This document shows positions 11,470 to 22,672 of a stretch of 64,000 nucleotides of DNA, piece by piece. Where the stretch lies: NCBI RefSeq assembly GCF_902806685.2, contig NC_048555.1, forward strand, positions 8,246,001 to 8,310,000. Direction: 5' to 3'. The notes beneath the pieces are model-generated. The model did not search any database and was not told where the DNA came from. It saw nothing but the letters and a program-made list of their open reading frames with translations. The position numbers were made by a program, and so were the translations under genes. This DNA is from Maniola hyperantus. Lineage: Eukaryota > Arthropoda > Insecta > Lepidoptera > Nymphalidae. Positions within the stretch are counted from its first letter, which is position 1; every line of letters starts with the position of its first letter.

Positions 11470-11745
11470 CAATGGGTGACTCAAATCAGAAATGAAGTGA
11501 TCCGTAGGAGAAACATAGTAACCGATGTAGCCCAACGGGTTGCTAAGCTGAAGTGGCAAGGAGCGGGGCATAGTTTGAAGAACCGCTACATAAATGTTGG
11601 AGTTCCAAGGTAATATAATGGCGACACTATAGTGGATAGTACTAGTACTATAGTGCATAATCATAGATGACATCGAAACAATCGCTGGATCCAGGAGGCG
11701 CAAGACCACGGCGTGTGAAAGTCCTTACAAGACGTCCTGTTCGGT
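11470..11745 (+). pseudogene. RTE-type LINE C-terminal relic
   Basis: From 11491 the plus strand reads NEVIRRRNIVTDVAQRVA followed by KLKWQGAGH. This is the recognisable C-terminal segment of lepidopteran RTE-type endonuclease/reverse-transcriptase proteins. The frame is lost about 40 codons in. The last part (CGCTGGATCCAGGAGGCGCA) matches the 3' ends at 4165, 40150 and 53320. The catalytic reverse transcriptase and endonuclease domains are absent, so the copy is dead. Confidence 0.75.
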
Positions 11746-12449
11746 ACGTTTAGAAAAAAATGTTTGGAAATCGATTAGTGCATAGAGAAAAACTCCAAGT
11801 TTTCTAGTATCAATTTCTATAATATCTAGGGTGGATAATTTAATTTAATTGAATTTATTTGGCAAGCAAAACAGATTACAATCTAACCTAATTACTCAAT
11901 CAAGGACCCCTAATGGATTGATGCGCTTCACTACGTCTCAATATATAACATTCTGGTTAATTACTGCTAAAATAACGTCTTGAAATAAAATAAGTCTGAA
12001 AAAATTAGTAGGTATAAGTCTGTTTTAAAATACTGCTTAAGTATATAGAGAATGTTAAAATAGATGAAGTTTTCAAATATTCTCCTTTCTAATAAATAAT
12101 GCATGAAACGTGATAGCCCTATCATTAACGAGTAACCCTTCCTCGGCGCTCGGGTGCTGACATCTTGAATTCGAGCGATTTTATCTGTACCTACTCATCG
12201 CGGTTTCGTGGTTTCGGTGGAAATTACAATGAAAGGTTGTTCCGAAAATATACAAAGTTAATTGACTATGATGCTGAATGCTGTCCTAACCGTGGACTTA
12301 TTATTTACATCGACGGCCCCATGGCCCTAAGAATTTTTATTCTTTCATCATACTCATTTCGTTCTTATATTATGGCGTAAAATAAATGTACATAATTAAT
12401 TGTTTTATTGTATAGAAGCAGGCGTTACTTTACGGAAGTCCATGATATA
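11746..12449. other. Unique AT-rich stretch
   Basis: A 71-codon frame at 12165-12380 has no recognisable domain. The phrase AACGAGTAACCCTTCC near 12127 recurs loosely near 11288 and 12970 (ATAACCCTTCC), which suggests remnants of one old repeat. Nothing else is seen. Confidence 0.35.
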
Positions 12450-12844
12450 CAATGAACCAAAAGCTTAAGTTGCTATAATCCGCTGAAACAGGTCGAATCT
12501 GTATGGTGCAACATGCAACATGCGAAATGCACCGCCCACCCTCCCACTGCTAAACATGCAGGAAGAAGCAGCCACCAGGCAAGCAATACGCACCACCACC
12601 ACGCAGCACCACACAAATCCCAAACACACTCGACGCACGTTTCGCCCCGACAACGGAGCATCCTCAGGAGATGTAGACCTTACAATGCACAATTACATTT
12701 GTCAAAATTACTTGCCTGGTGGCTGCTTCTTCCTGCATGTTTAGCAGTGGGAGGTCGGGCGGTGCATTTGGCATGCTGCATGTTGCACCATACAGATTCG
12801 ACCTGTTTCAGCGGATTATAGCAAATTAAGCTTTTGGTTCATTG
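12450..12844. mobile_element. M3 fold-back element with 134-bp arms
   Basis: A 395-bp element whose two 134-bp arms (12450-12583 and 12711-12844) are close inverted copies. They begin CAATGAACC and end GGTTCATTG. A 127-bp interior carries CACC-rich sequence. Frames of 62 to 102 codons on both strands are artefacts of the arms: the same residue string appears on both strands. A half copy of the family sits at 24870-25067. No transposase is present. Confidence 0.85.
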
Positions 12845-13317
12845 AATTGTTTTATTACAGTTTTAGGTTTTCTCAAAAACATTTTCTTATGATATTTGTA
12901 TTTTAATTATAATATGGGTAGTGATATTTTCTAAAATAAAATAAATGAAAAGTTGCCAACCCTAACATTAACAGATAACCCTTCCGTGGCTGCCGTCGCG
13001 TCGTCTTGTATTCTAGCGATCTCGTCTCCGCTCGGTCTCGTCTCGGTACATTTGGCGGTTAGGTTTTAAATTCAATTTATAACAATTTTCACGTAATCAG
13101 CAGGGGTGCACAAAAATACTTAGAGACTGTATATTGCTGTGCAAAGCCGTTTATTATGTTAGGGCGGTAATGAGATACGCTATTACGAGTCCACAAATAT
13201 CTTATTATACTTTATTTCAAACCGGAAATTAAACTTTTGGCTATTTTAAGTAATAATGACAATTTGTGAATAATTTCCATATTTAATAAAAAGAAAAACT
13301 GCAGATTTTTAATGACA
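12845..13317. other. Unique stretch
   Basis: I see no gene or recognised repeat. Confidence 0.35.
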
Positions 13318-13560
13318 ATTTAGTCCTTGACTGCGATCTCCCGTGATGGTAAGTGTTGATATACATAGTTTAAAGCCGTAGCAGGCTAACCTGTTAAGAT
13401 TGTGGCAGTTATATCCATATGAAATCCATATCCGTTACCCATACCCGTATCCATTATCGATTTTGACGCTGTATCGTACCAGAACGGAAATCACTTGGCA
13501 GCACGTTTTTGCCAGCAGGGTGGTAATTAGTCACGGCCAAAGCCTCTTACCAGACTAAAA
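13318..13560 (-). mobile_element. SINE S3, decayed, lacking promoter head
   Basis: Matches the body of the better S3 copy at 36350-36641: TTAGTCCTTGACTGCGATCT at one end, the ATCGTACCAGAACGG block in the middle, and the CACGGCCAAAGCC block before the truncation. The tRNA-like head on the right is lost. Confidence 0.75.
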
Positions 13561-13670
13561 TAATATTTTATGAATGCTTACTTTATAAAGATTTTTCAGA
13601 TTTCATTTTAAACTAACTTAAATAAGTACACTTTCATTAACTGAATCAAATGCTAATGTTTTAAAAAACA

Positions 13671-13830
13671 GTACCCATATTATAAATGTGAAAGTGTGTT
13701 TGTTTGTTAGTTTATTGGTTTGTCGGTTTGTCCTTCAATCACGTTGCAACAGAACAACGGATCGACGTGATTTTTTGCATGGGGTATAGTTAAAGACTTG
13801 GAGAGTGGCATACTTTTTACTACTTTACTA
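13671..13830 (+). mobile_element. Helitron-like HelB, 3' truncated
   Basis: Starts CATATTATAAATGTGAAAGT and runs through the TTTGT-rich repeat, the CAATCACGTTGCAAC block and a TTTTTTGCATGG block. It breaks off before the CTAG terminus. The 5' half is therefore from the TTTG-type subfamily seen also at 34950, 35655 and 46979. Confidence 0.75.
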
Positions 13831-14800
13831 CTTTACAGGGAATTCCTAACAAAAAGATATCAGTGTTAAATAAAACGAAATCGTCCGAAACTCGCGCTTC
13901 CTACATCACTTGTCACAATAAAAATTCAAATAACTTGTGCTCGCGCTCTTTGTTGTCTTTTTAAAAACGTTTTTAATATTCCTCCATCGTCTTTGCCCGC
14001 TCTATGGCAATTTCGCCTTGTTTTAAAGCAGACAAATTGAGCTTTTTTTGTTTATACAAGTTGAGAGCAGTTCGAGCGTGGGTAATCTCTTTTACGTTTG
14101 TTAGATTTGAGAACTCGCAGCGTATTCTTTTTCATTCGCTCGTCAACGCTTCCTTCTGTTTGTCCACGTTATTTCATTGCTTTGCCCCGAGCGGGAATTC
14201 TTCACGGGCGGACAGGCGCTCACTATGCGTGTAAATTTTTAAACTTAGTAATGTTTCTGCCATTCTTTTTCTTGTTGCGTCTGCTTCTTTTATTCGCTCC
14301 TGTTTGTAGTTGTCAGTGCATTTCGCCTTTTCCACGCCTCGGATCTATCCAACTGAGCGACAAATTGCCTCTCCAACGAGATCTCAAGGCTGTCCTTGTT
14401 CCGAATACTTAAGCGAATTTCTGCGAAAAATAGTTTGTTGCGGCTGCTTCATGTTCATAATTTTAGTACATCTATACATTTATTAATGAAAATGCTGACT
14501 GAAAGAGACTGAGTACCTACCTGTGGAGTATCTACTGACTGACATAATGTCAACGTAAGTACGGCTTATGGCACTAAGTCTACAAACTTGAGATATTGCC
14601 TGTAGGTTTCTCTGTAATATAAATGACTAAGAAAGGATTTTTATAAATTCCACCTGAGCTATATCTGTGCAGAACAGCTAATCCAAATTAGAATGAAATA
14701 TAATATTGTTATTCATGTCAGATCGTTTCTTTCATTATAATAGCTTGGAGTCTCTTAAAAGTCCGGTCAGAAGTATCGCAAAAAGTAGAATTTGTATTCT
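13831..14800. other. Unique stretch with pyrimidine-rich block
   Basis: About 13870-14410 is C/T-rich on the plus strand with many GCTCG and TTCG motifs and no known repeat. Two overlapping frames (76 and 104 codons) show no domain, and no splice-site evidence was found. Strand-biased composition with few repeats is compatible with conserved non-coding DNA. Confidence 0.35.
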
Positions 14801-14935
14801 AGGGCTGATTTTTCAGTCATCAAATAACTTTTATCTGAGGGACAAATTTGAGGTTTTGACAGTTTTTGTATAGGAAATCTGTCAATACGTCGAACCATCA
14901 GTTAAAGTTTATCTGGCGATTGAAAAATCAGCCCT
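14801..14935. mobile_element. MITE M4, 135 bp
   Basis: Terminal inverted repeats AGGGCTGATTTTTCA and TGAAAAATCAGCCCT, continuing imperfectly for about 40 bases. The core contains TTTTGACAGTTTTTGTATAG. Related decayed copies lie at 47845-48004 and 63025-63160. No coding capacity. Confidence 0.75.
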
Positions 14936-16213
14936 TAGTAGGTACCTATATAAACCGTAAAAAAGTTTCCATACATTTGTAACGACACTCACGTATACAT
15001 TACAGTGTCAAATTGAAATGACTATTGAATTGCAAGGCACGAACAGTTCCAAAGTAGATGCAATTATTCGCTCGGTACCGAAGTAAATGCCAATTAGCGG
15101 GCTCAATGGTAGAACTAATAACATGAGTGTTCCCTAATTCTGAGCAGACGCTTATTAACATTACAAGGCTTCCTAACAAGACGCTTGGGTCCCAAACACA
15201 CAGTTAATTTAAACTGTAGGTTACTCTGATGCCGTCTACACTGTGGTTGCTAAACGATAAACTGTGTATATTTCGGAGTAATCTGATTGAGTGATTTCAT
15301 TATCTACAATGTCATGATTAGGGCTGTGCTAATTGATATTAGTTTAGATTATCAAAGTGACTTACCACAGTCTAATTTTGGGAATATTGTACACAATCAC
15401 TAAACTAAAATAACAAGTCTAAATATAGGTATTATTAACCATTTTATAATACTCCCTGCGTAAAAGGTTTAGTCACTTAGGTTTAAACCGGTCAGTTTAA
15501 TTTGGAAATTGTGTACAACAGAATTAGCTAAATTTGTTTGAGTAAAATTTTTAAGCGAGATTTAAATTAATGCCGATCATGCCGATTGTATATTATAAGC
15601 CAACCAAGCTTCACTTGGCTAGTTTCTCAATTTCATAAAAGTCAACATCAGTCATTCTGTATTGAAAAAAATACCGTTGTGTAATTTGCAATTAGTTTAA
15701 AGAGGAATAAATATAACAGTAAGTACAACTATAACGAAAATAGCGATAAACGAACTCGTACGATAATTGGAATCCTTAGGAACATTTAAATAACTGGAAC
15801 AGACGTAACCACTACGTCAAAAAGATTCATATAAAAACAAGCTCCTTAAACCACGTTATTAATGCAGGGGACGGCGACCGGCCAAAGGACACGCGCAGCA
15901 AAAAGACTCCAACCAAAACACAATTTAAAAGAGAATTCTTAAAGAGCGAAGACGCTGCGAAAAGAGATAATTTGGACGCTTTTCGCCCGGGGCCCGCGTT
16001 TGTCTTTGCTATTGTGAACTTTTATTTCGCTCACTTTTATGAATTATTTTCAGTTGTTTTTATCACCGGCAAATTTAAATGGCAGCTGCGGGCGGAGTTT
16101 CTTAACCAACTGCACACAGAATTTCGTTTTCAAACGAAGCAGAAGTGCTGAAGCTCCTTTCAATAATAAAAATTTGATAATGGCTTCAAAAAGTTAGGCA
16201 CAGTTTTCAACAG
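14936..16213. other. Unique stretch
   Basis: No gene. Positions 15860-16110 form a GC-richer, repeat-free island (GACGGCGACCGGCC, then CGCCCGGGGCCCGCG), which makes it a candidate conserved non-coding element. Confidence 0.35.
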
Positions 16214-16243
16214 TTTTTCTACAACTTATACGTTGTAGAAAAA
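16214..16243. repeat. Perfect 12-bp stem hairpin
   Basis: TTTTTCTACAAC (16214-16225) and its exact complement (16232-16243) with a 6-base loop. A third occurrence of TTTTCTACAACGTATAAGTA follows at 16261-16280. Confidence 0.8.
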
Positions 16244-16307
16244 TGTAAGTAGGTATTTTCTTTTCTACAACGTATAAGTACTTAAAATACTTAGGAAATA
16301 TATTTCA

Positions 16308-16512
16308 CTAGATGATGCCCACAACTTTGTTTACGTAAATTTAGGTTTTGAAACATCCCGTGTGAACTTTTTGACTTTTCATCCAGTTGGCGTTCATTTA
16401 TCAGTACGAAAAAGGATCTCCGGGGTACAAGTTAGGTATTTTCATACCAAATTTGGTCAAAATCGGTTGAAAGACAGACAGACACAGATTTGCATTTATT
16501 ATACTTAGTATG
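16308..16512 (-). mobile_element. Helitron-like HelB with (GACA) motif
   Basis: CTAG at 16308-16311 and the ATGATGCCC terminus, then decayed body blocks (AAATTTGGTCAAAATCGG), a short GACAGACAGACACA microsatellite and the TTGCATTTATTATACTTAG 5' end. Confidence 0.75.
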
Positions 16513-16540
16513 CAATACAATGCATACATTTTGTGAACAC

Positions 16541-16697
16541 ACTTACCATTTTGCTCTGTGTCAACTGTCATGTCAAAAGTTCCATTTTAGTCCTCAATCT
16601 AAGAGTAAACCATCGACATAGTACTTCCAACTTCTTTGGAGCAAACCGTACTTTTGACATGCCATTTGACACATAGAGCAAATAATATGGCGAGTAA
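16541..16697. mobile_element. MITE M5, copy 1
   Basis: Inverted repeat of about 45 bases: left TTTTGCTCTGTGTCAACTGT then CATGTCAAAAGT, right the complement around ACTTTTGACATGCC and TTTGACACATAGAGCAAA. The same TCAACTGTCATGTCAAA core is found in the copy at 41115-41308. Confidence 0.7.
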
Positions 16698-18086
16698 GTA
16701 GGTACGTTCTCAAAATTTACGCATGATACTTATGGAATTAGGTTTTCTACTACTATGAATTTTGTGGTTATAGATTGTTTTATTTCGTTTAGTTATTGAA
16801 TACGTACCTATTCGTTATTAACAGCTGTTTGAAAGTAGCTTGCAGTTGATTTTATTCTTTCACTTCTTCATTCTTATATTAAGTACATTCTGAGTAACGA
16901 AGTGGGTAAAATCTAGCGTTACATTGAGCTTGTACCTACCCCTTGCCAGCTCCCTCGCAGTATCTTATCAAATGTAAACACTCGTTCCGGCCATTGGGCG
17001 CGAAATGTGCGCTATTATTTTTATTTCCACGCACGCATCTCTCGCTACAACGGATCGTTTGACTTGGTGGTTGCTTTCTATTAACATTACAGCTATCATA
17101 GCCGACAGATTTTTGATTTTTGCTCCTCACAATTTTTTTCTAGCCTACCGCTGAAACTATTGTTTATTTATTTATATACGTACTAACTTTACTACATATA
17201 TTTTTTTAAAGCAGCAGGAATAACCTTTGCCCGCATTTAGGATAAATCCATTACAAATACTACTATGTGAATATAACTAAACAGAACCAGGTACATGTAA
17301 TAATAGTACAACGGGTGGTGTTTACCTTTCGAACTGCAGTCCGCCCCTAAACGTTGAACTATTGGGGATGTTTTTTTCAGTTGTAGCATCGGCATCATGA
17401 AGTTTAAGATGCGATAACTGTGATATATCTCCCTCTATCTCGTGTGCTTTAATCATAGTGACGGAAAATGGCACATTACATAAAAATTAGGCAGTTATAA
17501 AAGGAAATTTGTAGATTTTTTTACGGTGCCACATACTACCGTAGATCATAACATACTGTTAGCGGCATATACGTTCCGTGGGGCCCGTAAAAACGTAATA
17601 AAAAAGGAATAAATCCGGCCCCTATACTCCCCTATGTCGCTTCCTCTATTATTATTATTATGAACACCAAAATATTGCGTCGCTCCGCGCAAGATCTGAG
17701 GAACTAATTTTTAAGATATTTTCCTTGATCGTATTATCTTATCTTTTAAAAATAGATTTTTTATGTCGAAAACTGATAAAATTCCATTCTCATTAGGGAA
17801 ATATTTATTTTGATTAGAATTTTTCTTATTTTAATGCTGAAATTGTTCGACTTAATTATTAATATTAAAGAAGTTATTACAGGCAGCGCTCTCTGTTAAG
17901 TAATCCCATACAAATTATAAAGCCAAAATCTCAGTGGGCACCAACCATTTTGTGGCGCCAACTAGTGATTAGTTATCACAAACGAAACTGTTTTCTAATT
18001 TTAATTTTAAGTATTATGTAAACTGTTTGGGCCTAAATAAATAAAATAAAAGTAAAATGAAATTGAGAAATTAAGAACTTTGAATG
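16698..18086. other. Unique stretch
   Basis: A 64-codon minus-strand frame at 16936-17130 has no recognisable domain. Just before 18060 a GGGCCTAAATAAATAAAATA sequence resembles the poly(A) end of a retrotransposon, but the upstream part is not identifiable. Confidence 0.35.
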
Positions 18087-18507
18087 TTTTTAGGGTTCCG
18101 TACCTCAAAAGGAAAAACGGAACCCTTATAGGATCACTTTGTTGTCTGTCTGTCAAGAAACTTACAGGGTACTTCCTGTTGACCTAGAATCATGAAATTT
18201 GGCAGGTAGGTAGGTCTTATAGCAGACATAAGGGGAAAAATCTGAAAAACGTGAATTTGTGGTTACATCACACAAAAAAAATTGTGGTCATGAACAAAAA
18301 ATATTGCTATTTTCAACTGTCAAAGTAAGATTACTATATCAAGTGGGGTATTATATAAAAGGGCTTTACTTGTACATTCTAAAACAGATTTTTATTTATT
18401 TTTAGGCATAATAGTTTTTGATTTATAGTGCAAAATGTCGATAAAGTACGATTGTAGTACGGAACTCTCAGTGCGCGAGTCTGACTCGCACTTGGCTGGT
18501 TTTTTTA
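18087..18507 (+). mobile_element. R4 repeat, complete ~420-bp copy
   Basis: Begins TTTTTAGGGTTCCGTACCTC, with an immediate hairpin (GGTTCCG...CGGAACC), then a TGTCTGTCTGTC microsatellite. It ends TGACTCGCACTTGGCTGG plus T-run. A closely similar copy in the same orientation lies at 48032-48457 and an inverted one at 55366-55762. R4-type sequences are widespread in Lepidoptera. No protein domain is visible and the mobilisation class is unknown to me. Confidence 0.8.
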
Positions 18508-19684
18508 TTTCAACCAACTCATTGATCGTTGATCTATTGAGGATGCAGGTTCATCAGATTTCATACAACACCAATACCATCATACATCACTAAGTCGCAG
18601 GAAGCCAGGTATTACACCAATTTTACCTAAGTATATACTTATAGGATTAGGATAATGAACGTTTAATCAAACCATATTGCAAATAAAGCTTCCTACTCGT
18701 CTGAAAATCCCGAGAGGCGATTCTGTGCTCTACTTAAATTTGTTCATAAATAGATAATAAAGGGTGGCAAGCGGAGTTACCCGGCGGTTTACTAAACTGC
18801 TTTATTTGATAAAGATTGAGAAGCCGAGACGGCAAACTTTGCGACCGTGAGTGAACCCCGAACGTCTAGCGTCTGCGCGATCCCTCAAAACCTACCCTGT
18901 AGGTTATCAAAGTATTTTCATCTCTATTGTTATAGGGTTACAGTCTGTTTATGAATGAATATATATTTAGGGAAGTTGTTGCGGTGTACCGTACGAATAA
19001 GTTGAGCGAAATACCTGCCGTGTTATTCTCTAAAACACTGTATTCGTCGTTGAATTCGCCATCGAAACTTCTACGGCTTTCACATTAAGTAGGTATACTT
19101 GCAGAGTCTACTCACCCCGTGGTTACGCAGTGATAAACTTGCGCAAATAAGTAAGTATTATAGATTTGGCTTTTATTCACACGGCATGTGTTCGCAACTA
19201 TCTATATTGTTATGATTTTTGCCATCCATCCATCCAACCACCACCCACAAACCATCTAGTTTGTTTCTTTCTTTGTAGATTTGACTATTCAAAATACTCG
19301 TAAAAGTTAAGTTTTACTTGAGTAAAAAAGTTTACATTCTATTCTACAAAAGCAACATGGTAGAGTCCCCGTCACATTCAGACGCCGCCACACAAGTCTA
19401 ACAGGCCTTCGATGTCAAAATTTTATTTCATCGTTGCGTCCTCGCTGTTAGAAAATAGCCCCACCGCTGGTACAGATTCATAGTTGAATGGATATTATTT
19501 TCCTATCAGAAAGTGTAAGCTGAGTCGATATTGCTTTTCGGTTACATTAAATTGAAGGTATTGTTGACACGTGTTCAATTTTGTTTAAACAAGACGTGAT
19601 TTTTGTTCTTCTTTTGGTTTTACGTCGCTTTTTTCAGATAGGTACTTAATTTTCAAAGAACATTTTGTTAATTTCTTACTCTCT
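18508..19684. other. Unique stretch
   Basis: A GC-richer island at about 18770-18900 carries no repeat. A small CCAT/CCAC microsatellite lies near 19222-19250. No gene was identified. Confidence 0.35.
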
Positions 19685-19785
19685 AGAGATGCCATAGCCC
19701 TTTCAGGTTAGCCTGCTACAATCTGAGACTGCATCGTCACTTATCACCAGGTGAGATCGGAGTCAAAGGCTACCTTGAATAGGAA
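19685..19785 (+). mobile_element. SINE S3, 3' fragment
   Basis: Plus-strand 3' end of S3: TTAGCCTGCTACAATCTGAG, then TCATCACCAGGTGAGAT-like sequence, ending before AATAGG. It matches the complement of 36355-36440. Confidence 0.65.
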
Positions 19786-20154
19786 TTAAAAAAAACCTAC
19801 CCTATGTACGCAGACAAACGCAAATTGAAACTTTATTTTACACAATAATTTAGAAATATTTCACCGAAAACAAACCTCCGTTTTTATGCTAGGCCTTTTT
19901 AATTAATTTAAGTGGTGGTTTCATAGTGAGGGGCGATCGGGCAGTATTTTGGAATGGCCCGCACTCGTACATATTTCGGGCACCACCGCGATTGTGTTTC
20001 GTAGCTGGAGGTAGACAATTTTATTTTCCGCTTTTTGGGTAGCAATAGGGGAAACCCGACGCCCCTTAACAACTGAACGGAGATCGTTACGGGATACGGA
20101 ATCGATATGATTGTTTTTTTAGACTCATTTATAAGAACTGATTTTACAACTAAA
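19786..20154. other. Unique GC-richer stretch
   Basis: About 19915-20100 is rich in GC with no recognised repeat and no convincing exon. Candidate conserved non-coding DNA. Confidence 0.3.
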
Positions 20155-20290
20155 CTAGCGATCGCCAGCGACTTCCGTGGGAATTTCGAAAAATCTGTCC
20201 GTATTCCTTGTCTACATTAAAAAGCGAAACTGTCATAATTTTTGGGGTTCGAGGTGGGTGTCAGGACTTCACTTTTTATATATTTAGATA
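20155..20290 (-). mobile_element. Helitron-like element, decayed
   Basis: Starts CTAGCGATCGCCAGCGACTT, keeps the AATTTCGAAAAATC block and a GGGGTTCGAGGTGGGTGTC interior, and ends with TTTTTATATATTTAGA as HelA does. Internal parts are diverged or deleted. Confidence 0.6.
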
Positions 20291-20649
20291 GTTTTTTGGC
20301 TGGAATGGCATCCGAATATGGAATATCTGGGTATTTTCATTGAAACAGTACCTACCTATTACAACTCTGAGAGTTTCTGAATAAAACAACTGTAGTCTGA
20401 AACAGACAAACGGACAGGCGGTTACCTATATAATTACAAAAGTGTTAGTTTTGAGTACGGAGCACTAAAAGTAGTTACTTAGAACAAAATACCATAACCG
20501 ATGTTCACCAATGTTCAAAATCCGGAACCGCAATAAAGCTTCTAAATACGCTCGAACGGAAAACGAAAGACAAGAGGCAAACATCGCATTATTGCGCGAC
20601 CGGGTACGCTGAAAACTGATAAATTATTTCCACCGATTGAAGGTTTATG

Positions 20650-20812
20650 GTTTCCTGCCCAATAGATTTGTTACGTCGATAACAATCGGAATGAAAGCGA
20701 CCGGCAGACGCGACCGTCTCGAGAGGATGATTGAGCCGGGAAATAGGTCCCCGAGCCGAACGCACTCCGCAACTTTGCCCAACGTATTTGTGGAAGCTTA
20801 CGACCCCCAGTG
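20650..20812. repeat. Local duplication, copy 1 (intact)
   Basis: A ~163-bp segment whose diverged sister copy lies at 20926-20990 plus 21270-21375. Shared blocks include GAATGAAAGCGACC, CTCGAGAGGATGATTGAG and AACTTTGCCC, in the same order and orientation. It is not found elsewhere in the window. A 61-codon minus-strand frame crosses it but is not conserved in the sister copy. Confidence 0.75.
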
Positions 20813-20925
20813 AAAAGTATGTCTGTGCGCAAGTTAAATAAATCTGAGGTAACCATTTAAAAGGGTTATTTGAAAATTATGAAAATATAAAAATGATTTT
20901 TATTATTTAGTAACTTTAAGATATA

Positions 20926-20990
20926 GTTTTCTGTCCAATACTGGACGAGACTTTAGAATTTGTCACCAATCGAAATGAAAGCGACCACCG
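20926..20990. repeat. Local duplication, copy 2, left half
   Basis: Corresponds to 20650-20701 of copy 1 (GTTTTCTGTCCAATA versus GTTTCCTGCCCAATA; AATGAAAGCGACC shared). The match stops where the HelB fragment begins. Confidence 0.7.
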
Positions 20991-20992
20991 AC

Positions 20993-21075
20993 TTTTTATC
21001 CCGGAAAATCAAAGAGTTCTCATGGGATTTTTTAAAACCTAAATCCACACAGACGAAGTCGCGGGCATTATCTAG
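20993..21075 (+). mobile_element. HelB 3' fragment inserted in duplication
   Basis: TTTTTATCCCGGAAAATCAA, then CCTAAATCCACACAGACG, then the CTAG terminus at 21072-21075. It lies between the two halves of duplicated copy 2, so its insertion postdates the duplication. Confidence 0.75.
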
Positions 21076-21126
21076 TTTTAAATGTGTAAATTAAGTAGTT
21101 TATAGTACTGTACAATACGCAATTTC

Positions 21127-21233
21127 CGAGCACACTTAGTGCGATAAATCTCTCGCACGGTTTTCCACTACACCTTATCAATGAAATGGGAGAAAGCTTG
21201 GTCGTACTGCTTGTGCTTGGGCTGTTGTAACAA
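21127..21233. mobile_element. Short MITE M9, copy 1
   Basis: Shares AGTGCGATAAATCTCTC and GCTTGTGCTTGGGCTG with the element at 35540-35634. The ends are weak inverted repeats (GAGCACACTTAG and CTTGTGCTTGG). Lies in the insertion that splits the local duplication. Confidence 0.5.
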
Positions 21234-21269
21234 TGTGTAACATTGCCAACAATTGGAATCTAAGCAACC

Positions 21270-21375
21270 TTCAGACGCAACCTCTCGAGAGGATGATTGA
21301 GTCGGAAAATAGTCCCCAAACCGAACACTACAACTTTGCCCGACTTATTTGTATTGAAGCTTACGGTCCCCCGTG
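21270..21375. repeat. Local duplication, copy 2, right half
   Basis: CAGACGCAACCTCTCGAGAG through AACTTTGCCC and GAAGCTTACGGTCCCC corresponds to 20705-20808 of copy 1. Confidence 0.7.
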
Positions 21376-22133
21376 CTCTCACATCGGGGAAAGGATCTGT
21401 TTCTGACATTCAATAAAATTAAGGTTAATTATATCACTTTGATATTCAAAATGATTTTTCTGAGTTAGAAGCAGGGCGGACTCCGGAGGCGGACCAGCAA
21501 AAAGAGCTTTTGGAGGCGGCTTCTGTAAAATTATGCCTTATTCATGTAAGTATTACTTATGTAGATGTTTACATCAAGTATTTTTATGTAAAACCTGCTC
21601 TTTGGATTCATTTTCATAAATAATACATGTTGAATATATTTCTACAAATATTTTAAAAGCGCAAGAGAAATGGATACTTTAAAAAAATATTCTGAAACAT
21701 TTCATTATACTTACATTATACTAGCTAACCAAGTAACCCGGTAATAGAAGTAAGTATAAAATAACCAATTCGAACTTGAACTAGTCCGTTATAAACCGTT
21801 AAACTGATAAAGCAAATCACACTCAAAACCTTGCTCATAAATACAAAAGCGGATTTTGAAAAAAACCTTTTTACTTTCCCAAAAGGCACTAAATTTTGAT
21901 ACTCGATCAGGCGAAAGCGCAGTCGTTCTGTATGTTTGTGCGGCAGTAACTTTCAATTGGCCACTTTTTACCGGTTGCCGGGTTTCCGGTGGGCTTATGG
22001 AAACAAACTATCCGGATTAAACCGAAAAACACATGAATAGGATTGGTTGGAATTGACTAGAAATATCGTGTGCAGTTATTTTGTGCTCACTGATTGGATA
22101 AAAAAGTAATACAGATCGATCAGGAGTTTGTTA
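21376..22133. other. Unique AT-rich stretch
   Basis: I see no gene or repeat. Confidence 0.35.
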
Positions 22134-22314
22134 CTTTTTTTAAAAAGAATATAAGCCAAGTTTATTATGCTGACTAATATTCCCATTTCCGTTCCAACTA
22201 AGCGTAAATAGCTTGTGCTAGGAGTAGGTACAACGATAGTGTAACCGGTGGGGTTTGAACCGGTGACCTTTCGGATATCAGTCCGCTCCTTTAACCGTTG
22301 AGCCATCGAGGCTC
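22134..22314 (-). mobile_element. SINE S1, well preserved
   Basis: The tRNA-like head at 22240-22314 carries box B as GGTTCAAACCC (complement of 22251-22261) and box A near the GGCTCAACGG sequence. It is followed by the S1 body with CTCCTAGCACAAGC and a short A-rich end. Pol III transcription from the head and LINE-supplied reverse transcription are expected for the class. Confidence 0.85.
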
Positions 22315-22499
22315 TCATTTTTGACACGTTATATTTATACTAGATAGGTACTTTTATTATACTCTATCAACGGAAAGAAGTACCTATAGGGCTCTCTCTG
22401 TTACGTAATTCTATAGTAAGTGTCACAATAGGGCTACTTCTAATAGCCCTTGTTATGAGCACCAACCAAAACCATACTGGCCAACGCCAACGCTTTCGA

Positions 22500-22672
22500 G
22501 AACATTATGGAGATTTCTTTGCAATGTTTTCCTTCACCGTTAAAGCAAATGATATTTTTAATTCTTACGAAAAGGTAGAGTCGCGTGCCCTGGATCAAAC
22601 CCCTGACCCCCCAATCCCATTAGCATGCCGACATCTTAACCACCAGGCTATCACCACTTTAATATTATTTTT
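22500..22672 (-). mobile_element. SINE S2, 3' truncated
   Basis: Minus-strand S2 with the head at the right (TTAACCACCAGGCTATCACC, complement of the tRNA-like region) and a body containing GTTTTCCTTCACCGTTAAAG. It stops at the GAACATTATGGAGA block. The open frame across 22455-22739 merely reads through it. Confidence 0.75.

Noticed and set aside
12465..12821. Overlapping 62- to 102-codon frames on both strands
   Set aside because: They lie inside the arms of the M3 fold-back. The same peptide string occurs on both strands because the arms are inverted copies.
14004..14412. 76- and 104-codon plus-strand frames
   Set aside because: Phe/Leu/Arg-rich translation of pyrimidine-rich DNA. Two different frames are open over the same stretch and neither has a domain.
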